A stretch of 64,000 nt of DNA from Lactobacillus sp. (GCA_022484695.1 JAKVKU010000016.1:1-64000), one strand, 5' to 3'. Positions 44,886 through 54,925 are shown, counted from the stretch's first letter. Notes: generated by a model not told the origin, from the letters alone. Made by a program: numbers and translations.

Positions 44886-46571
44886 TTGGGAGCAACTGGA
44901 AAATTTGAGCGTTTATTTTTAAGGTATCAGCGGCTAATTATTAATAGCAGCTTTATCCTGTTAGCCATTATTTTTGCTTGGCCGATCATGGGTAATCCTA
45001 ATGTGCTGGCAGCCGGGGATGATAGTCTGTTTCATTTGTCCCGCATCTACAGCCTAGCGCAAAGCTTGGGCGCCGGTCAGTTCTTGCCAGGCTATGATTT
45101 TATGGCCTTTCACAGTGTGGGCACGGCCATGAATCTTTTTTATCCTTATGTCACCACGGCTTTGCCCATCGTCTTATTGAAGTATGTTGTCGGCCATTGG
45201 GCCAGTGCCATCGGCCTTTATTATGTGGGCATCACCTTATTGACCCTGGTGGTCACTTACAAATGTACCCTAGCCCTGACCACCAACCGCCTAGCCGCTT
45301 ATATCTTCAGCATCTGCTATAATTTCTCGATTTACCGCATCGACGTGGCTTATCCTCGCTTTGATTTAGGGGAGTTAGTGGTATTTTTAGCGTTGCCTTT
45401 GGCGTTGATCGGCTTTGAGTTAATGTTGCAAAAACAGGATTATGGCAAATGGACCTGGTTAGTGTTTGGGTTTAGCCTGATGTTGTACGCCCATTTATTG
45501 TCGGCACTATTGGTAGCTTTGTTACTGGGGCTGCGCCTGGCTTTTGGTTGGCGCCAAGTCACCAAGGACTTAGGGGTGAGTTTGTGCAAGGCCTTTATTT
45601 GGAGCATCTTGATTGGCAGTTACCAATTGATCACGTTGTTAGAACAATGCGTAGCCCAACCCCTGCATTCCATTTACACTGGCGGTTTATTGACCATCCT
45701 AAAAGACCCCGCTGAATTACTCAGCAATAGTATCAACAACAGCATTTATGTTTACACCATCGGGCTGTTGGGGGTCGTGGCCTTGGGCTTGATCGTGACG
45801 AATTTTGATAAGTTGACCTATAATGGCGTCAACTATGGGGTTTGGGCTTGTTTTGGGATTGGGGCCTTTATCCTCACCAGTAAATTATTCCCCTGGCGTT
45901 ATTTGGTTCACACCCCGGCAGCCATCATTCAATACCCATACCGGCTGAGTTTATTCGCCACTTTCTTCTTGATCATGGTGGGGGCGGTGGTTTTGGCCCA
46001 ATTGATCGGCAACTACAGTCCCACGAAAATAGTCCCCATGTTGAGCTTGTTGCTATTGATCGTAGTCTTGTTCGCCCGCAGCAATGCTGATGTTTTACAT
46101 AAAACCAAACTGGTCCTAGGACCACGGGCCGCAACTACTTTTCAGCTACAACATTATAAAGATGGGGGGACAGATGACTACTTACCGCAAAGGGCCAAAC
46201 ATCAATTGCCAAAACTTTGGGCCCGGCGCTTTTATATCAATGATCACGCTACGACTTTTAAAATCAAAGCGGACCCCAGGGCTTTTACCACCACGGTGAA
46301 GACGGCTAAGCCCGATACCTTAGTGGACCTGCCGATCTTGTATTATGTGGGGGCCAAAATCAGCACAGCAGCCGGCAAGCTGCCGGTGACCCCTTTGATA
46401 TCCAGTCGGGGAACAGTAGCCATCACCTTGCCAAAAGCTGGGGTGCACCGTCTGCAAGTGACCTACCAACCCACGGTTAAGCGTCAAATAAGTGCTGCCG
46501 TGGCCTTCATCAGCTTGGCGAGCTTTTGTTTACAGGGGCATTTTCCCGCCTTTAAAAAATTCCTAACTTAA
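44886..46571 (+). CDS. Large polytopic membrane protein, YfhO/PTPS-related type
   Basis: From TTG 44886 this is 561 residues with about eleven or twelve membrane helices and a C-terminal extracytoplasmic beta-rich region. It resembles the 6-pyruvoyl-tetrahydropterin-synthase-related/YfhO-like membrane proteins linked to glycosyl transfer, including D-D-S-L-F-H-L-S-R-I-Y after the first helix. The frame is open to 44811, but the promoter lies in that stretch and GGGGG (44873-44877) is eight bases before 44886, so the shorter form is preferred. The substrate is unknown. Confidence 0.75.
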   Translation: MGATGKFERLFLRYQRLIINSSFILLAIIFAWPIMGNPNVLAAGDDSLFHLSRIYSLAQSLGAGQFLPGYDFMAFHSVGTAMNLFYPYVTTALPIVLLKYVVGHWASAIGLYYVGITLLTLVVTYKCTLALTTNRLAAYIFSICYNFSIYRIDVAYPRFDLGELVVFLALPLALIGFELMLQKQDYGKWTWLVFGFSLMLYAHLLSALLVALLLGLRLAFGWRQVTKDLGVSLCKAFIWSILIGSYQLITLLEQCVAQPLHSIYTGGLLTILKDPAELLSNSINNSIYVYTIGLLGVVALGLIVTNFDKLTYNGVNYGVWACFGIGAFILTSKLFPWRYLVHTPAAIIQYPYRLSLFATFFLIMVGAVVLAQLIGNYSPTKIVPMLSLLLLIVVLFARSNADVLHKTKLVLGPRAATTFQLQHYKDGGTDDYLPQRAKHQLPKLWARRFYINDHATTFKIKADPRAFTTTVKTAKPDTLVDLPILYYVGAKISTAAGKLPVTPLISSRGTVAITLPKAGVHRLQVTYQPTVKRQISAAVAFISLASFCLQGHFPAFKKFLT

Positions 46572-46577
46572 AGACAG

Positions 46578-46603
46578 CGTCGGCTTTAGGCCGGCGTTTT
46601 TTT
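46578..46603 (+). terminator. Terminator of the membrane-protein gene
   Basis: CGTCGGC (46578-46584) pairs with GCCGGCG (46590-46596, one G-U), followed by seven T. Confidence 0.85.
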
Positions 46604-46605
46604 GG

Positions 46606-46640
46606 CCAAAAAAGGGCTGACGATTAAAGTCAGCACCTTT
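46606..46640 (-). terminator. Terminator of the HAD phosphatase gene
   Basis: On the minus strand AAGGTGCTGAC pairs with GTCAGCCCTT, followed by T. It sits back-to-back with the convergent terminator. Confidence 0.85.
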
Positions 46641-46644
46641 AGGT

Positions 46645-47460
46645 TTAAGCTAAGACGTATTGATTGATAGCCTGGGCCACGCCACTGTCATTATTTGAGG
46701 CGGTCTGGATCGTGGCACTGGCTTTCACGGTATCAATGGCATTGGCCATGGCTACGCCCATGCCGGCGTATTGCACCATGGATAAGTCATTACCCTGATC
46801 GCCAATGGCCATGACTTCTGATTGTTCAAAGCCTAAGTAGTCCGCTAATTCATTTAAAGCTTTACCCTTGCTGACTTGGCGGTTCATCACCTCTAGGAAG
46901 TAAGGCGTGGACTTGACGATGTAGTAGGCTTTCTTTAAGTCCGCGGGAATTTTGGGCTCAGCCGCATTGATCAAATCCGGTTCATCGATCATCATGACCT
47001 TGGAAAAATGGGTGTCCGGGGGAAACTCGTCTAAAGTGCGGTAGTACAGTGGCAGGTCCACCAAAGCACTTTCGATGACGGTGTACTTGCTGATATCCCG
47101 GTTAGGGGTATACATGCGATCTTTATCCTCCGCATGGATGTGCAGGTTTAGTTCCTGGGCCAAGTTGGCAAAGGTCTTAAAGGTTGCCAAAGGCACGGTG
47201 TGTTCCAAAATAGTCTTGTCGGTGGCATTTTCTTGGACCAGAGCGCCGTTAAAGGTGATGGTGTAACGGTCTTTTTGCCAAAGCTGTAATTGGGTCAAGT
47301 ATTGTTTCAAGCCGGCTAGGGGCCGGCCGGAGGCTAATACGATTTGCACGCCAGCAGCGTCAGCCTTTTGGATGGCCGCAATATTTTCCGGGGTGATTTG
47401 TTGATGATCATCTAAGAGGGTCCCATCCATGTCGATGGCGACTAATTTAATTTTTGACAT
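46645..47460 (-). CDS. Cof-type HAD-superfamily sugar-phosphate phosphatase
   Basis: This 271-residue HAD IIB hydrolase has motif I AIDMDGTLLDD (catalytic Asp pair, residues 8-18), motif II SGR, motif III Lys in SKGKALNELADYLG and motif IV GDQGNDLSM. The cap domain lies in the middle. It probably dephosphorylates sugar phosphates or flavin/PLP-type metabolites. It is likely monocistronic; AAAGGA precedes the ATG. Confidence 0.94.
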   Translation of the reverse strand: MSKIKLVAIDMDGTLLDDHQQITPENIAAIQKADAAGVQIVLASGRPLAGLKQYLTQLQLWQKDRYTITFNGALVQENATDKTILEHTVPLATFKTFANLAQELNLHIHAEDKDRMYTPNRDISKYTVIESALVDLPLYYRTLDEFPPDTHFSKVMMIDEPDLINAAEPKIPADLKKAYYIVKSTPYFLEVMNRQVSKGKALNELADYLGFEQSEVMAIGDQGNDLSMVQYAGMGVAMANAIDTVKASATIQTASNNDSGVAQAINQYVLA

Positions 47461-47484
47461 AAAAATCCTTTCTGAAGCTAGTAG

Positions 47485-48831
47485 TTAAATCAAGGCGCCA
47501 TTTTTAACATGGCTTTGAAATTCTTGGTAAATGGGGGCAAAAATTTGTAGGTCTTTGGGATGCAGCATTTCTCTGGGGAAGTAAAAGCGCCGATCTCCGG
47601 TGGTACGCTGTGACAAAGCATGGACGATGGGGCTAAGGGTGGATAATTCATTTAACGTGCCATCCATTTGTCGGACTTCAATTTGGGGTTTGATGCCTGT
47701 ATTGTTATTGGCCGGGTCATAAGCATCGTAGGGGAGGTCAAAACTATCATTGACCGCGGTATAATAATTTTTGTCAAAACCCACGGATGCCACTAACGCC
47801 ATCATCTTTTCCAGCTTGGGCGCACTGGCTTTGGTATATTCGATGGACTTGAAGGGCTTGCGGTCTTGAAAGCGCCGGGCTAAATCCCTTAAAATATCAT
47901 CAGAATTATCCCGCCAATAGGTGAAATAGGTATTTAACACGCCATCATCTAGGCGCAGGTAATCTTCGATGTCAAAATTCTGGTCAAAAAAGGGGACTAG
48001 CAAGGTTGGGGTCTGAATGTGGTGGCTGCCCTTGTCTTCATAAAGCTTTTTGGCCCGTTGCAATAAATGGGTCAAAATCACTTCCATGCCCCGAGAAACT
48101 GGGTGGAAGTAGACTTGCTGGTACATTTGAAAGCGGCAGACGATATAATCTTCCACGGCATGCATCCCATTAGCCTGGATCACAATGCCATTTTGATAGG
48201 GGCGCAGGACCCGCAAAATCCGGGTCACATCAAACAGGCCGTATTTGGTGCCAGTATTATAAGCATCCCGCAATAAATAATCCATACGATCGGCATCTAC
48301 TTGGCTGGAGATCATTTGCACCACTTGGGGATTAGGGTAAGTCTTTTGGATGACACTGGCGACTTTTTCCGGGAAGTCCGGGGCAATGGCCCGCAGGACT
48401 TGATTGACCTCAGTGGCCGGGGAGGTGATGATTTTCACCGTCCAGGCTTCATGATTGGTATTAAAGATGCGCTCAAAGGTGTGGGAATAAGGCCCGTGGC
48501 CAATATCGTGGAGCAAAGCCGCGCACAAAGCCACTAGGCGTTCATTGTCATCCCAAAGACCATCTCCGGGGTGTTGGCTGGGATAATTGCGTTGAAAATC
48601 ATCACAGATCCGCCGGGCAATTTCATAGACTCCCAGAGAATGGGTGAAGCGGGTGTGCTCGGCCCCGTGGAAAGTAAAGGCGCTGGTGCCCAGTTGTTTG
48701 ATGCGGCGCAGCCGTTGGAATTCCCGGGTATCGATCAAATCCATAATGACTTGGTGTTCCACGTGAATATAATTATGCACTGGATCCCGGAAAACTTTCT
48801 CCCGGGGTAATAATTTGGCTTGATAAGTCAT
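47485..48831 (-). CDS. HD-domain phosphohydrolase, YwfO family
   Basis: This 448-residue HD hydrolase carries HGAEHTRFTHSLGVYEIARRI and HDIGHGPYSHTFE, the His/Asp metal ligands, then a long C-terminal region. YwfO-type proteins resemble dGTP triphosphohydrolases; the nucleotide substrate is not proven here. It starts at 48831, nine bases beyond the stop of the lipL-like gene, so the two form an operon, an arrangement also seen as ywfL-ywfO. Confidence 0.92.
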   Translation of the reverse strand: MTYQAKLLPREKVFRDPVHNYIHVEHQVIMDLIDTREFQRLRRIKQLGTSAFTFHGAEHTRFTHSLGVYEIARRICDDFQRNYPSQHPGDGLWDDNERLVALCAALLHDIGHGPYSHTFERIFNTNHEAWTVKIITSPATEVNQVLRAIAPDFPEKVASVIQKTYPNPQVVQMISSQVDADRMDYLLRDAYNTGTKYGLFDVTRILRVLRPYQNGIVIQANGMHAVEDYIVCRFQMYQQVYFHPVSRGMEVILTHLLQRAKKLYEDKGSHHIQTPTLLVPFFDQNFDIEDYLRLDDGVLNTYFTYWRDNSDDILRDLARRFQDRKPFKSIEYTKASAPKLEKMMALVASVGFDKNYYTAVNDSFDLPYDAYDPANNNTGIKPQIEVRQMDGTLNELSTLSPIVHALSQRTTGDRRFYFPREMLHPKDLQIFAPIYQEFQSHVKNGALI

Positions 48832-48840
48832 AACTGCTCC

Positions 48841-49686
48841 TTAATGGGTTGGTAAATCCCGTTGATTGCGTTGAACCAATTGTTGGTGGGCTCGTTCAAA
48901 ATAGAGTTGGTATTCTGGCTCCTGGGCGATGTCGGCAAACCGTTTGGTGGTACTTAACAGCCCATTGGCCTCAAAGTTAGTGAGGAGGGCGCTTTTCACC
49001 TGGGCCACCGTTAGCGACCGTTGCAGTAAGCTGTCTAAGTTAGCCATCACCTTGGGGTCGATATCTGGGAAATGCCATTTAGTAGTGGCCCCAGCTAAAC
49101 CCCGGGTATAAAAGGCTTTTAAAGCGTTGCTGCGATAATCTTGATCGCCATTGACGCTGAGGTAAAGCATCACGGCCACACCGCCAGCTACCCGGCGCTG
49201 GGAAATACCCCCAAACTTTTGACCGTGAATACTTAGATCGAAAGTCCCCGGGCAATAAGAACGGGTGATTTCATAAGCTTCGATGGGATAATCGGGGCTG
49301 GCAAAGCTGTCTTTTACCCACTTGACCATCTGGTTATAAGCCACATCGATGCCTTGGTCTTTAAAGTGGGGTAAGAATAAGGAGACATTTAAAATACCCG
49401 CATCACTGGCCACGGCTAAGCCCCCGGAGTTGCGGACAAAGTAATGGTAGTCTTTCTTTGCTAAAGTGGTCAACGCTGTTTTAAAATAAGGTAACTTGGT
49501 ATCCATCATGCCCAAAATGATGGTATCGGTTAAACGCCAAAAATGAATGAGCGGTTGATTAAATTGATCGCTATAACGTAACATGGCGTTGGTATCGGCA
49601 AAGCTATTTAAATTATCCCCGGGTTGATAATCGATATCAGCCACCACAAAGGGGTTTTGTTGGTAACGGTGCATTAACGTTTCCAT
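48841..49686 (-). CDS. LipL/LplA-type lipoate or octanoate transferase
   Basis: This 281-residue BPL/LplA/LipB-fold acyltransferase carries R-S-Y-C-P-G-T-F-D-L-S-I-H-G-Q-K-F-G-G-I-S-Q-R-R, with a cysteine at the LipL/LipM active-site position and the lysine/GISQ substrate pocket. It therefore probably moves octanoyl or lipoyl groups between proteins such as GcvH and E2 rather than using ATP. GAGGAA precedes the ATG. It is the first gene of the pair with the HD hydrolase. A lipoate-ligase role is the alternative. Confidence 0.82.
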   Translation of the reverse strand: METLMHRYQQNPFVVADIDYQPGDNLNSFADTNAMLRYSDQFNQPLIHFWRLTDTIILGMMDTKLPYFKTALTTLAKKDYHYFVRNSGGLAVASDAGILNVSLFLPHFKDQGIDVAYNQMVKWVKDSFASPDYPIEAYEITRSYCPGTFDLSIHGQKFGGISQRRVAGGVAVMLYLSVNGDQDYRSNALKAFYTRGLAGATTKWHFPDIDPKVMANLDSLLQRSLTVAQVKSALLTNFEANGLLSTTKRFADIAQEPEYQLYFERAHQQLVQRNQRDLPTH

Positions 49687-49814
49687 GGTTTTTTCCTCAC
49701 AATACTGACAGTGTATACAGTCATTTATTATAGCGTAAGTTTAACCGAATGTGCCAGTGGGCTTTCCAAGCGCTGGACAACACTATATAATAGGCTTTAG
49801 AAAGGATTGACGTG

Positions 49815-50264
49815 ATGATGGATTTAAAAAGTGCGATTCCAATTGAAATACATTTACAAACGAAGGTGCACCAAGCTGGCGAAACAATGCAGCATGTGTT
49901 TGATGAGCCGGGGCAACTGGTGCAGATTGGGGAGACTTTATATTTCCGTTACGCAGAGATTGATCCTGATACCGGTGCCAGAACACCTGTAATGATCAAA
50001 ATCATGCCAAACGGGGATGTACAGTTATCCCGCTTATCCAAGCAAGATGGGATCAATTTGAAACTATTTTTCAGTCTGGGGCATAAAATGGTGGCCCGCT
50101 ACCAAACCCCTTACGGCATTATCCCCGTGGAGACCATCACCCCTAAATTACGCTTTAGAATGAAGAATCAGCCAGTTTCTGGCGAGCTTTATATTGAATA
50201 CCAATTAATTGCCGGCAATGAGCCCATTGGGGAATATCAATTACAGTTGATTTTTACCGCGTGA
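49815..50264 (+). CDS. DUF1934 family protein (YwiB-like)
   Basis: This 149-residue beta-barrel (calycin-like) protein of unknown function is typical just upstream of rpoE in lactobacilli. It contains YFRYAEIDPDTGARTPVMIKI and a C-terminal YIEYQLIAGNEPIGEYQL. ATG 49815 is eight bases after AAAGGA; a second ATG three bases later and a GTG before it are possible. It may bind a small ligand. The next gene is 43 bases downstream. Confidence 0.88.
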   Translation: MMDLKSAIPIEIHLQTKVHQAGETMQHVFDEPGQLVQIGETLYFRYAEIDPDTGARTPVMIKIMPNGDVQLSRLSKQDGINLKLFFSLGHKMVARYQTPYGIIPVETITPKLRFRMKNQPVSGELYIEYQLIAGNEPIGEYQLQLIFTA

Positions 50265-50307
50265 GGGTTTACTATGAAGGGTAGACTGTTGAAGGGACGT
50301 GTACTGG

Positions 50308-50931
50308 TTGGATCTAGATATTTTTAAAGGGCAAGAAAAGTCCGAACTTTCTATGATTGAAGTTGCGCACGCTATTTTAGACCAAAAAGGCGAGACTGTC
50401 GCCTTTGCTGATTTAGTAAATGCGATTCAAACCTATTTAGGTAAAAGTGACGTAGAAATTAGAAGTCGGTTATCAACGTTTTATACTGACTTGAATATTG
50501 ACGGCCGCTTTATTTCTTTAGGCGAGAATGTTTGGGGCTTACGGGAATGGTATCCTTATGACTCTGTGGATGAAGAAGTTAATCATCCCGAAGATGATGA
50601 AGGTGCACCCCGGCGCAAACGGCGTAAGAAAGTTAACGCTTTTCTAGCTGACGTTGACGATGATGACGACATTATCGATTATAATGATGACGACCCTGAA
50701 GACGACGATTTTGACGATGATGATGATGAAGACGACGATGACAATGAAGATTTAGATACATTCAATGCTGATTTAGATGACATCGATGATGCCAATGATG
50801 ACGAAGACGATGAGCTCCCCGATGGGATCGAAGGCCAATTGTCTGAATTTGGTGACGACGATGACGCTGATGATGACGGCGAAAATGAAGGCTTCGGCGA
50901 TGATGAACCCGAAGACGACAAACAAAAATAG
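50308..50931 (+). CDS. rpoE: RNA polymerase delta subunit
   Basis: This accessory RNA polymerase subunit increases transcription specificity and recycling in low-GC Gram-positives. It is 207 residues: a folded N-terminal domain ([20 protein letters not shown] at the start, to about residue 90) and a disordered Asp/Glu tail (about 120-207). TTG 50308 after GAAGGGA gives the canonical N-terminus; the GTG nine bases upstream adds three residues and is less likely. It lies just before pyrG, the conserved order. Confidence 0.95.
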   Translation: MDLDIFKGQEKSELSMIEVAHAILDQKGETVAFADLVNAIQTYLGKSDVEIRSRLSTFYTDLNIDGRFISLGENVWGLREWYPYDSVDEEVNHPEDDEGAPRRKRRKKVNAFLADVDDDDDIIDYNDDDPEDDDFDDDDDEDDDDNEDLDTFNADLDDIDDANDDEDDELPDGIEGQLSEFGDDDDADDDGENEGFGDDEPEDDKQK

Positions 50932-50946
50932 TTTAAGCATTCCGTG

Positions 50947-50969
50947 GTGGGCCTGACGCCCACTTTTTT
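50947..50969 (+). terminator. rpoE terminator
   Basis: GTGGGC (50947-50952) pairs with GCCCAC (50958-50963), followed by six T. Confidence 0.85.
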
Positions 50970-51032
50970 AATGGCCGGTTTTTAGGCATTTAGTGGGCAA
51001 AAGCCCTGTTATATAATACCCAATTTTTTTGC

Positions 51033-51061
51033 TTGACTATGCCACCCAATTCAGGTACTAT
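51033..51061 (+). promoter_or_regulatory. pyrG promoter
   Basis: TTGACT (51033-51038) and TACTAT (51056-51061) are separated by 17 bases. Transcription would begin seven bases later at GGGCGC (51069), the kind of start that permits G reiteration. Confidence 0.75.
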
Positions 51062-51068
51062 ACTTTTT

Positions 51069-51150
51069 GGGCGCTTTACTTCGGTAAAGCCAAGTTCGGT
51101 AGGCAGGCTCCTTGTTCTTTTTGAATAAGGAGCTTGTTTTGTTATTTTTT
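51069..51150 (+). promoter_or_regulatory. pyrG leader with reiterative-transcription attenuator
   Basis: The leader starts GGGCGC, has a small hairpin GCTTTAC/GTAAAGC, then a terminator (AGGCTCCTT 51105-51113 with AAGGAGCTT 51127-51135, T-rich tail). In Bacillus, low CTP makes polymerase add extra G at GGGC; the poly-G pairs with the C/U-rich left arm of the terminator and lets pyrG be read. The same elements are present here. Confidence 0.75.
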
Positions 51151-51187
51151 GTAGATTCCCCTTAGAAAACAATGAAGGAGTTTTGAT

Positions 51188-52798
51188 ATGACCAAGTATA
51201 TCTTTGTAACCGGCGGTGTTGTTTCATCACTAGGTAAAGGAATTGTAGCAGCTTCACTTGGACGTTTGTTGAAAAATCGCGGTTTAAAGGTAACCATGCA
51301 AAAATTTGATCCATACATCAACGTCGATCCTGGGACTATGAATCCCTACCAACACGGGGAAGTGTTTGTAACGGATGATGGCACTGAGACGGATCTTGAT
51401 CTTGGACATTATGAACGTTTTATTGATAATGATCTGAACAAATACTCTAATGTCACAACTGGTAAAATTTATTCTGAAGTTATCGCAAAAGAACGTCATG
51501 GTGAATACTTGGGCGCTACGGTACAAGTTATTCCACATATCACGGATATGATCAAAGAAAAAATCATGCGGGCCGCTACCACAACGGATTCTGACGTGAT
51601 CATTACCGAAGTCGGCGGCACGGTTGGGGATATTGAATCCTTACCATTTTTAGAAGCGCTGCGGCAAATGAAGTCAGAAGTCGGTGCCGAAAACGTGTTA
51701 TATATTCACACCACTTTAGTCCCATATTTACATGCAGCCGGTGAAATGAAGACCAAGCCAACCCAGCATAGTGTCAAAGAATTACGGGGCTTAGGGATTC
51801 AACCTAACATTTTAGTATTACGGACCGAAAAACCAGTATCCCAAGAATTGCGTAATAAAATTGCGTTATTCTGTGATGTGGATCCAGAAGCTGTTATTGA
51901 ATCACGGGATGTGAAGACCCTTTACACCATTCCGTTGGCTTTACAAGAACAAGGGATGGATCAAATCGTTTGCGATTACTTGCATATCGATGCCCCTAAG
52001 GCCGACATGACCCAATGGCGGGCTTTGGAACATAAAGCGCAAAACTTGCATCACAAGACTAAAATCACGCTGGTGGGCAAGTACGTGGAATTACAAGATG
52101 CTTATATCTCCATCACCGAAGCTTTGAAGCATGCGGGTTATTTGTATGATACGGATATTGAATTAAATAAGATCCAAGCTGAAGATGTGAACGAAGATAA
52201 CGTAGCTGAATTACTGGGGGATGCTGATGGCGTCTTGGTACCCGGCGGTTTTGGCAATCGGGGTCTGGAAGGTAAGATCTCAGCTATTAAGTATGCCCGG
52301 GAAAACGATGTGCCATTCTTAGGCATTTGTTTAGGCATGCAAATGGCTTGTGTGGAATTTGCCAGAGACGTGGCCGGTTTACGCCATGCGGGCTCCACCG
52401 AGACCAACCCAGATGTTGAAGATAATGTCATTGATTTAATGGCTGATCAAGAAAATGTTGAAAACATGGGTGGCACCCAACGCCTGGGCTTATATCCATG
52501 TAAGCTTAAACCCGGCAGTGTGGCTGCCAAAGCCTATGACGGCCAATCAGTGATCCAAGAACGGCATCGTCATCGTTATGAATTCAACAATAAGTACCGT
52601 GATTTATTAGCTTCTAAAGGCCTGGTCTTTTCTGGGGTATCCCCAGACAACCGGCTGGTGGAAGTCGTGGAAATTCCTGAAAACAAATTCTTTGTGGCTA
52701 GTCAATACCATCCAGAATTCTTATCCCGGCCAAATCGCCCAGAAGGCTTATTTAAAGCTTTCATCGGGGCAGCTTCTGATTTACCCGCTGAAGATTAG
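51188..52798 (+). CDS. pyrG: CTP synthase
   Basis: It makes CTP from UTP, ATP and glutamine. The 536-residue protein has an N-terminal synthetase domain ([17 protein letters not shown] at the start, the Walker-like loop) and a C-terminal class I glutaminase with the nucleophile in [10 protein letters not shown] and the His/Glu pair in YHPEFLSRP. Expression is set by the leader attenuator. It is monocistronic with its own terminator. Confidence 0.98.
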   Translation: MTKYIFVTGGVVSSLGKGIVAASLGRLLKNRGLKVTMQKFDPYINVDPGTMNPYQHGEVFVTDDGTETDLDLGHYERFIDNDLNKYSNVTTGKIYSEVIAKERHGEYLGATVQVIPHITDMIKEKIMRAATTTDSDVIITEVGGTVGDIESLPFLEALRQMKSEVGAENVLYIHTTLVPYLHAAGEMKTKPTQHSVKELRGLGIQPNILVLRTEKPVSQELRNKIALFCDVDPEAVIESRDVKTLYTIPLALQEQGMDQIVCDYLHIDAPKADMTQWRALEHKAQNLHHKTKITLVGKYVELQDAYISITEALKHAGYLYDTDIELNKIQAEDVNEDNVAELLGDADGVLVPGGFGNRGLEGKISAIKYARENDVPFLGICLGMQMACVEFARDVAGLRHAGSTETNPDVEDNVIDLMADQENVENMGGTQRLGLYPCKLKPGSVAAKAYDGQSVIQERHRHRYEFNNKYRDLLASKGLVFSGVSPDNRLVEVVEIPENKFFVASQYHPEFLSRPNRPEGLFKAFIGAASDLPAED

Positions 52799-52924
52799 AT
52801 CTGGGGTTTAAAACAGGATTTTAACAATTTTTAAGGTAAGTTAAAATTGTGATGAGAAATATGAGACCGATCCAACTTGTGTTTTGGTCTGATAGTCATC
52901 TACAAGATTTGAAACATTAAAATG

Positions 52925-52957
52925 GGATTAGGCCAGCAATTGGTCTAATCCTTTTTT
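52925..52957 (+). terminator. pyrG terminator
   Basis: GGATTAGGCC (52925-52934) pairs with GGTCTAATCC (52942-52951), followed by six T. Upstream an ACAATTTT/AAAATTGT hairpin (about 52829-52852) has no T tract. The rest of 52799-53107 shows no gene. Confidence 0.9.
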
Positions 52958-53107
52958 GCTGAAAATATTGAAATATCACAAACCTTGCCTTGTAATCCCG
53001 ACGTATTTTCTATATCATTACAAGTAGTGTCAACTGCTTGAGAAACACTTATACAGCAGTGTCACGTTGATGAATATTTTATCTTTAATATAAGGAATAA
53101 AAATAAA

Positions 53108-54382
53108 ATGAAAAAAATGATAATTCACGGCGGTCACAAATTACGGGGTGAAGTTGTAATTGGTGGTGCCAAAAACAGTACTGTTGCCCTGATTCCAGCG
53201 GCAATTCTTTCCGAGTCAAAGGTCACTTTAGATAGCGTACCCCATATCAAAGATGTCTATAATTTAATGGCTATTTTGGAAGAAATGAACGTCCATTCGG
53301 ATTTTGATGAAGATACTAATACCTTAGTTTTAGATCCTACCGAGATTAAGTTTAAGCCGTTGCCAAATGGCAAAATTAAAAGCTTACGGGCTTCTTATTA
53401 CTTCATGGGAGCCTTACTGGGTCGTTTTGGCCATGCCATCGTGGGCATGCCTGGGGGCGATGACATTGGCCCTAGACCCATTGATCAACATATCAAAGGC
53501 TTTGAGTCCCTGGGGGCTTCAGTGAGCAATGAACATGGGGCTATTTTTATCACCGCCCCTAAAGAAGGGCTACATGGGGCCCGGATCTTCTTAGACATGG
53601 TCTCAGTGGGAGCAACAATCAACTTGATTTTAGCCGCCGTCACGGCCAATGGCCAAACCAGCATTGAAAATGCGGCCAAAGAACCAGAAATCATTGATTT
53701 AGCAACTTATTTAAATAATATGGGGGCCAAAGTCCGCGGCGCCGGGACGGACACCATTCGGATCGAAGGCGTGCCCCATTTGTATGCCCGCAATCCCCAT
53801 ACCATCATTCCCGATCGCATCGAGGCAGGGACTTATTTAGCCATGGCCGCGATTTGCGGTGATGGGGTCAACATCAAGAACATTATCAGTGAACATTTGG
53901 ACTCTTATTTGGCTAAGCTCGAAGAAATCGGCGTGAACATGGAAGTGGGGGAGGATAGCATCTTTGTGTATCCTTCCGGTGAATTACACGCCGTTCAAAT
54001 CAAAACTGGCCCTTATCCCGGTTTTGCCACGGACCTGCAACAACCCATTACGCCGTTATTATTAAAGGCACAAGGCGATGGCATCGTGATCGACACCATC
54101 TACCCTAAACGCGTCCGCCATGTGCCGGAATTAATTCGCATGGGGGCTGACATTAGTATTGAAAACGATGTGATCATTTTGCATCATGTTAACCACCTGC
54201 AGGGGGCAGAAGTCACCGCCGATGAAATTCGGGCCGGGGCTTGTTTGATGATTGCCGGTTTAATGGCCGAGGGTACCACCACTATCTCCAAAGTGGAGAA
54301 TATTTTGCGCGGGTATGATCGAGTGGTCTACAAGCTACGGGCCCTAGGGGCTGACGTGAAAATCATTGATGACCCTGAGTAG
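53108..54382 (+). CDS. murA2: UDP-GlcNAc enolpyruvyltransferase MurA2 with Cys-to-Asp active site
   Basis: It catalyses the first committed step of peptidoglycan synthesis, enolpyruvyl transfer from PEP to UDP-GlcNAc. The 424-residue protein is full length, with [16 protein letters not shown] near the start. The active-site loop reads P-G-G-D118-D-I-G-P-R-P, where most enzymes have Cys (Cys115 in E. coli). Asp at this position keeps activity but prevents fosfomycin alkylation in Mycobacterium and Chlamydia, so natural fosfomycin resistance is predicted. It lies downstream of pyrG and upstream of rpmE2. Confidence 0.96.
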   Translation: MKKMIIHGGHKLRGEVVIGGAKNSTVALIPAAILSESKVTLDSVPHIKDVYNLMAILEEMNVHSDFDEDTNTLVLDPTEIKFKPLPNGKIKSLRASYYFMGALLGRFGHAIVGMPGGDDIGPRPIDQHIKGFESLGASVSNEHGAIFITAPKEGLHGARIFLDMVSVGATINLILAAVTANGQTSIENAAKEPEIIDLATYLNNMGAKVRGAGTDTIRIEGVPHLYARNPHTIIPDRIEAGTYLAMAAICGDGVNIKNIISEHLDSYLAKLEEIGVNMEVGEDSIFVYPSGELHAVQIKTGPYPGFATDLQQPITPLLLKAQGDGIVIDTIYPKRVRHVPELIRMGADISIENDVIILHHVNHLQGAEVTADEIRAGACLMIAGLMAEGTTTISKVENILRGYDRVVYKLRALGADVKIIDDPE

Positions 54383-54510
54383 CATTTCCTGGGAAATATT
54401 GAAAAAGTCATTGTTATTCAAATAAATCCATGCTATCATACTATGATGTGCATGAAGGATATTATATCTCTATTTCAGCAAATGATTTAGGGCAAAGGAG
54501 CGAAAACATC

Positions 54511-54789
54511 ATGAAAAAAGGCATTCATCCAGATTATCATCCCGTTGTTTTCTTAGATTCAGCAACAGGCTATAAGTTTGTATCTGGTTCTACGAGAAAT
54601 TCTAGTGAAACCGTTGATTTTGAAGGTAAAGAATACCCATTGATCCGGGTTGAAATTTCTTCTGATTCACACCCATTTTATACTGGGCGTCAAAAATTCA
54701 CCCAAGCCGATGGCCGTGTGGATCGTTTCAACAAAAAATATGGTTTTGCAGACAAAAATGCAAATCCTAACAAAGAAGAAGCTAAATAA
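54511..54789 (+). CDS. rpmE2: Ribosomal protein bL31, type B (zinc-free)
   Basis: This 92-residue bL31 paralogue begins [20 protein letters not shown] and lacks the CxxC zinc ligands of type A, so it is the zinc-independent form. ATG 54511 follows AAAGGAG; an upstream in-frame extension starting at 54430 has no site. It ends in an acidic/Asn tail ([10 protein letters not shown]) and a strong terminator. Confidence 0.95.
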   Translation: MKKGIHPDYHPVVFLDSATGYKFVSGSTRNSSETVDFEGKEYPLIRVEISSDSHPFYTGRQKFTQADGRVDRFNKKYGFADKNANPNKEEAK

Positions 54790-54805
54790 TTTTTATCTTC
54801 TCGTT

Positions 54806-54852
54806 AATCGCGTTTTAAAGGTGAAACAGCCTTTGAAAACGCGATTTTTTTG
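54806..54852 (+). terminator. rpmE2 terminator
   Basis: A long stem of about 16 bp (54806-54821 with 54830-54846) is followed by seven T. Confidence 0.9.
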
Positions 54853-54925
54853 TGGTTTGAACTTGCACTTTTTAAGGCCGGTATTGTAAGATAAGTTGTT
54901 TACTTTAATAAAGAGGGGGATTTTT

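Noticed and set aside
50640-50925. GAT/GAC-rich low-complexity DNA, possible repeat array
   Set aside because: It encodes the acidic disordered tail normal for RpoE delta; there is no fixed repeat unit.
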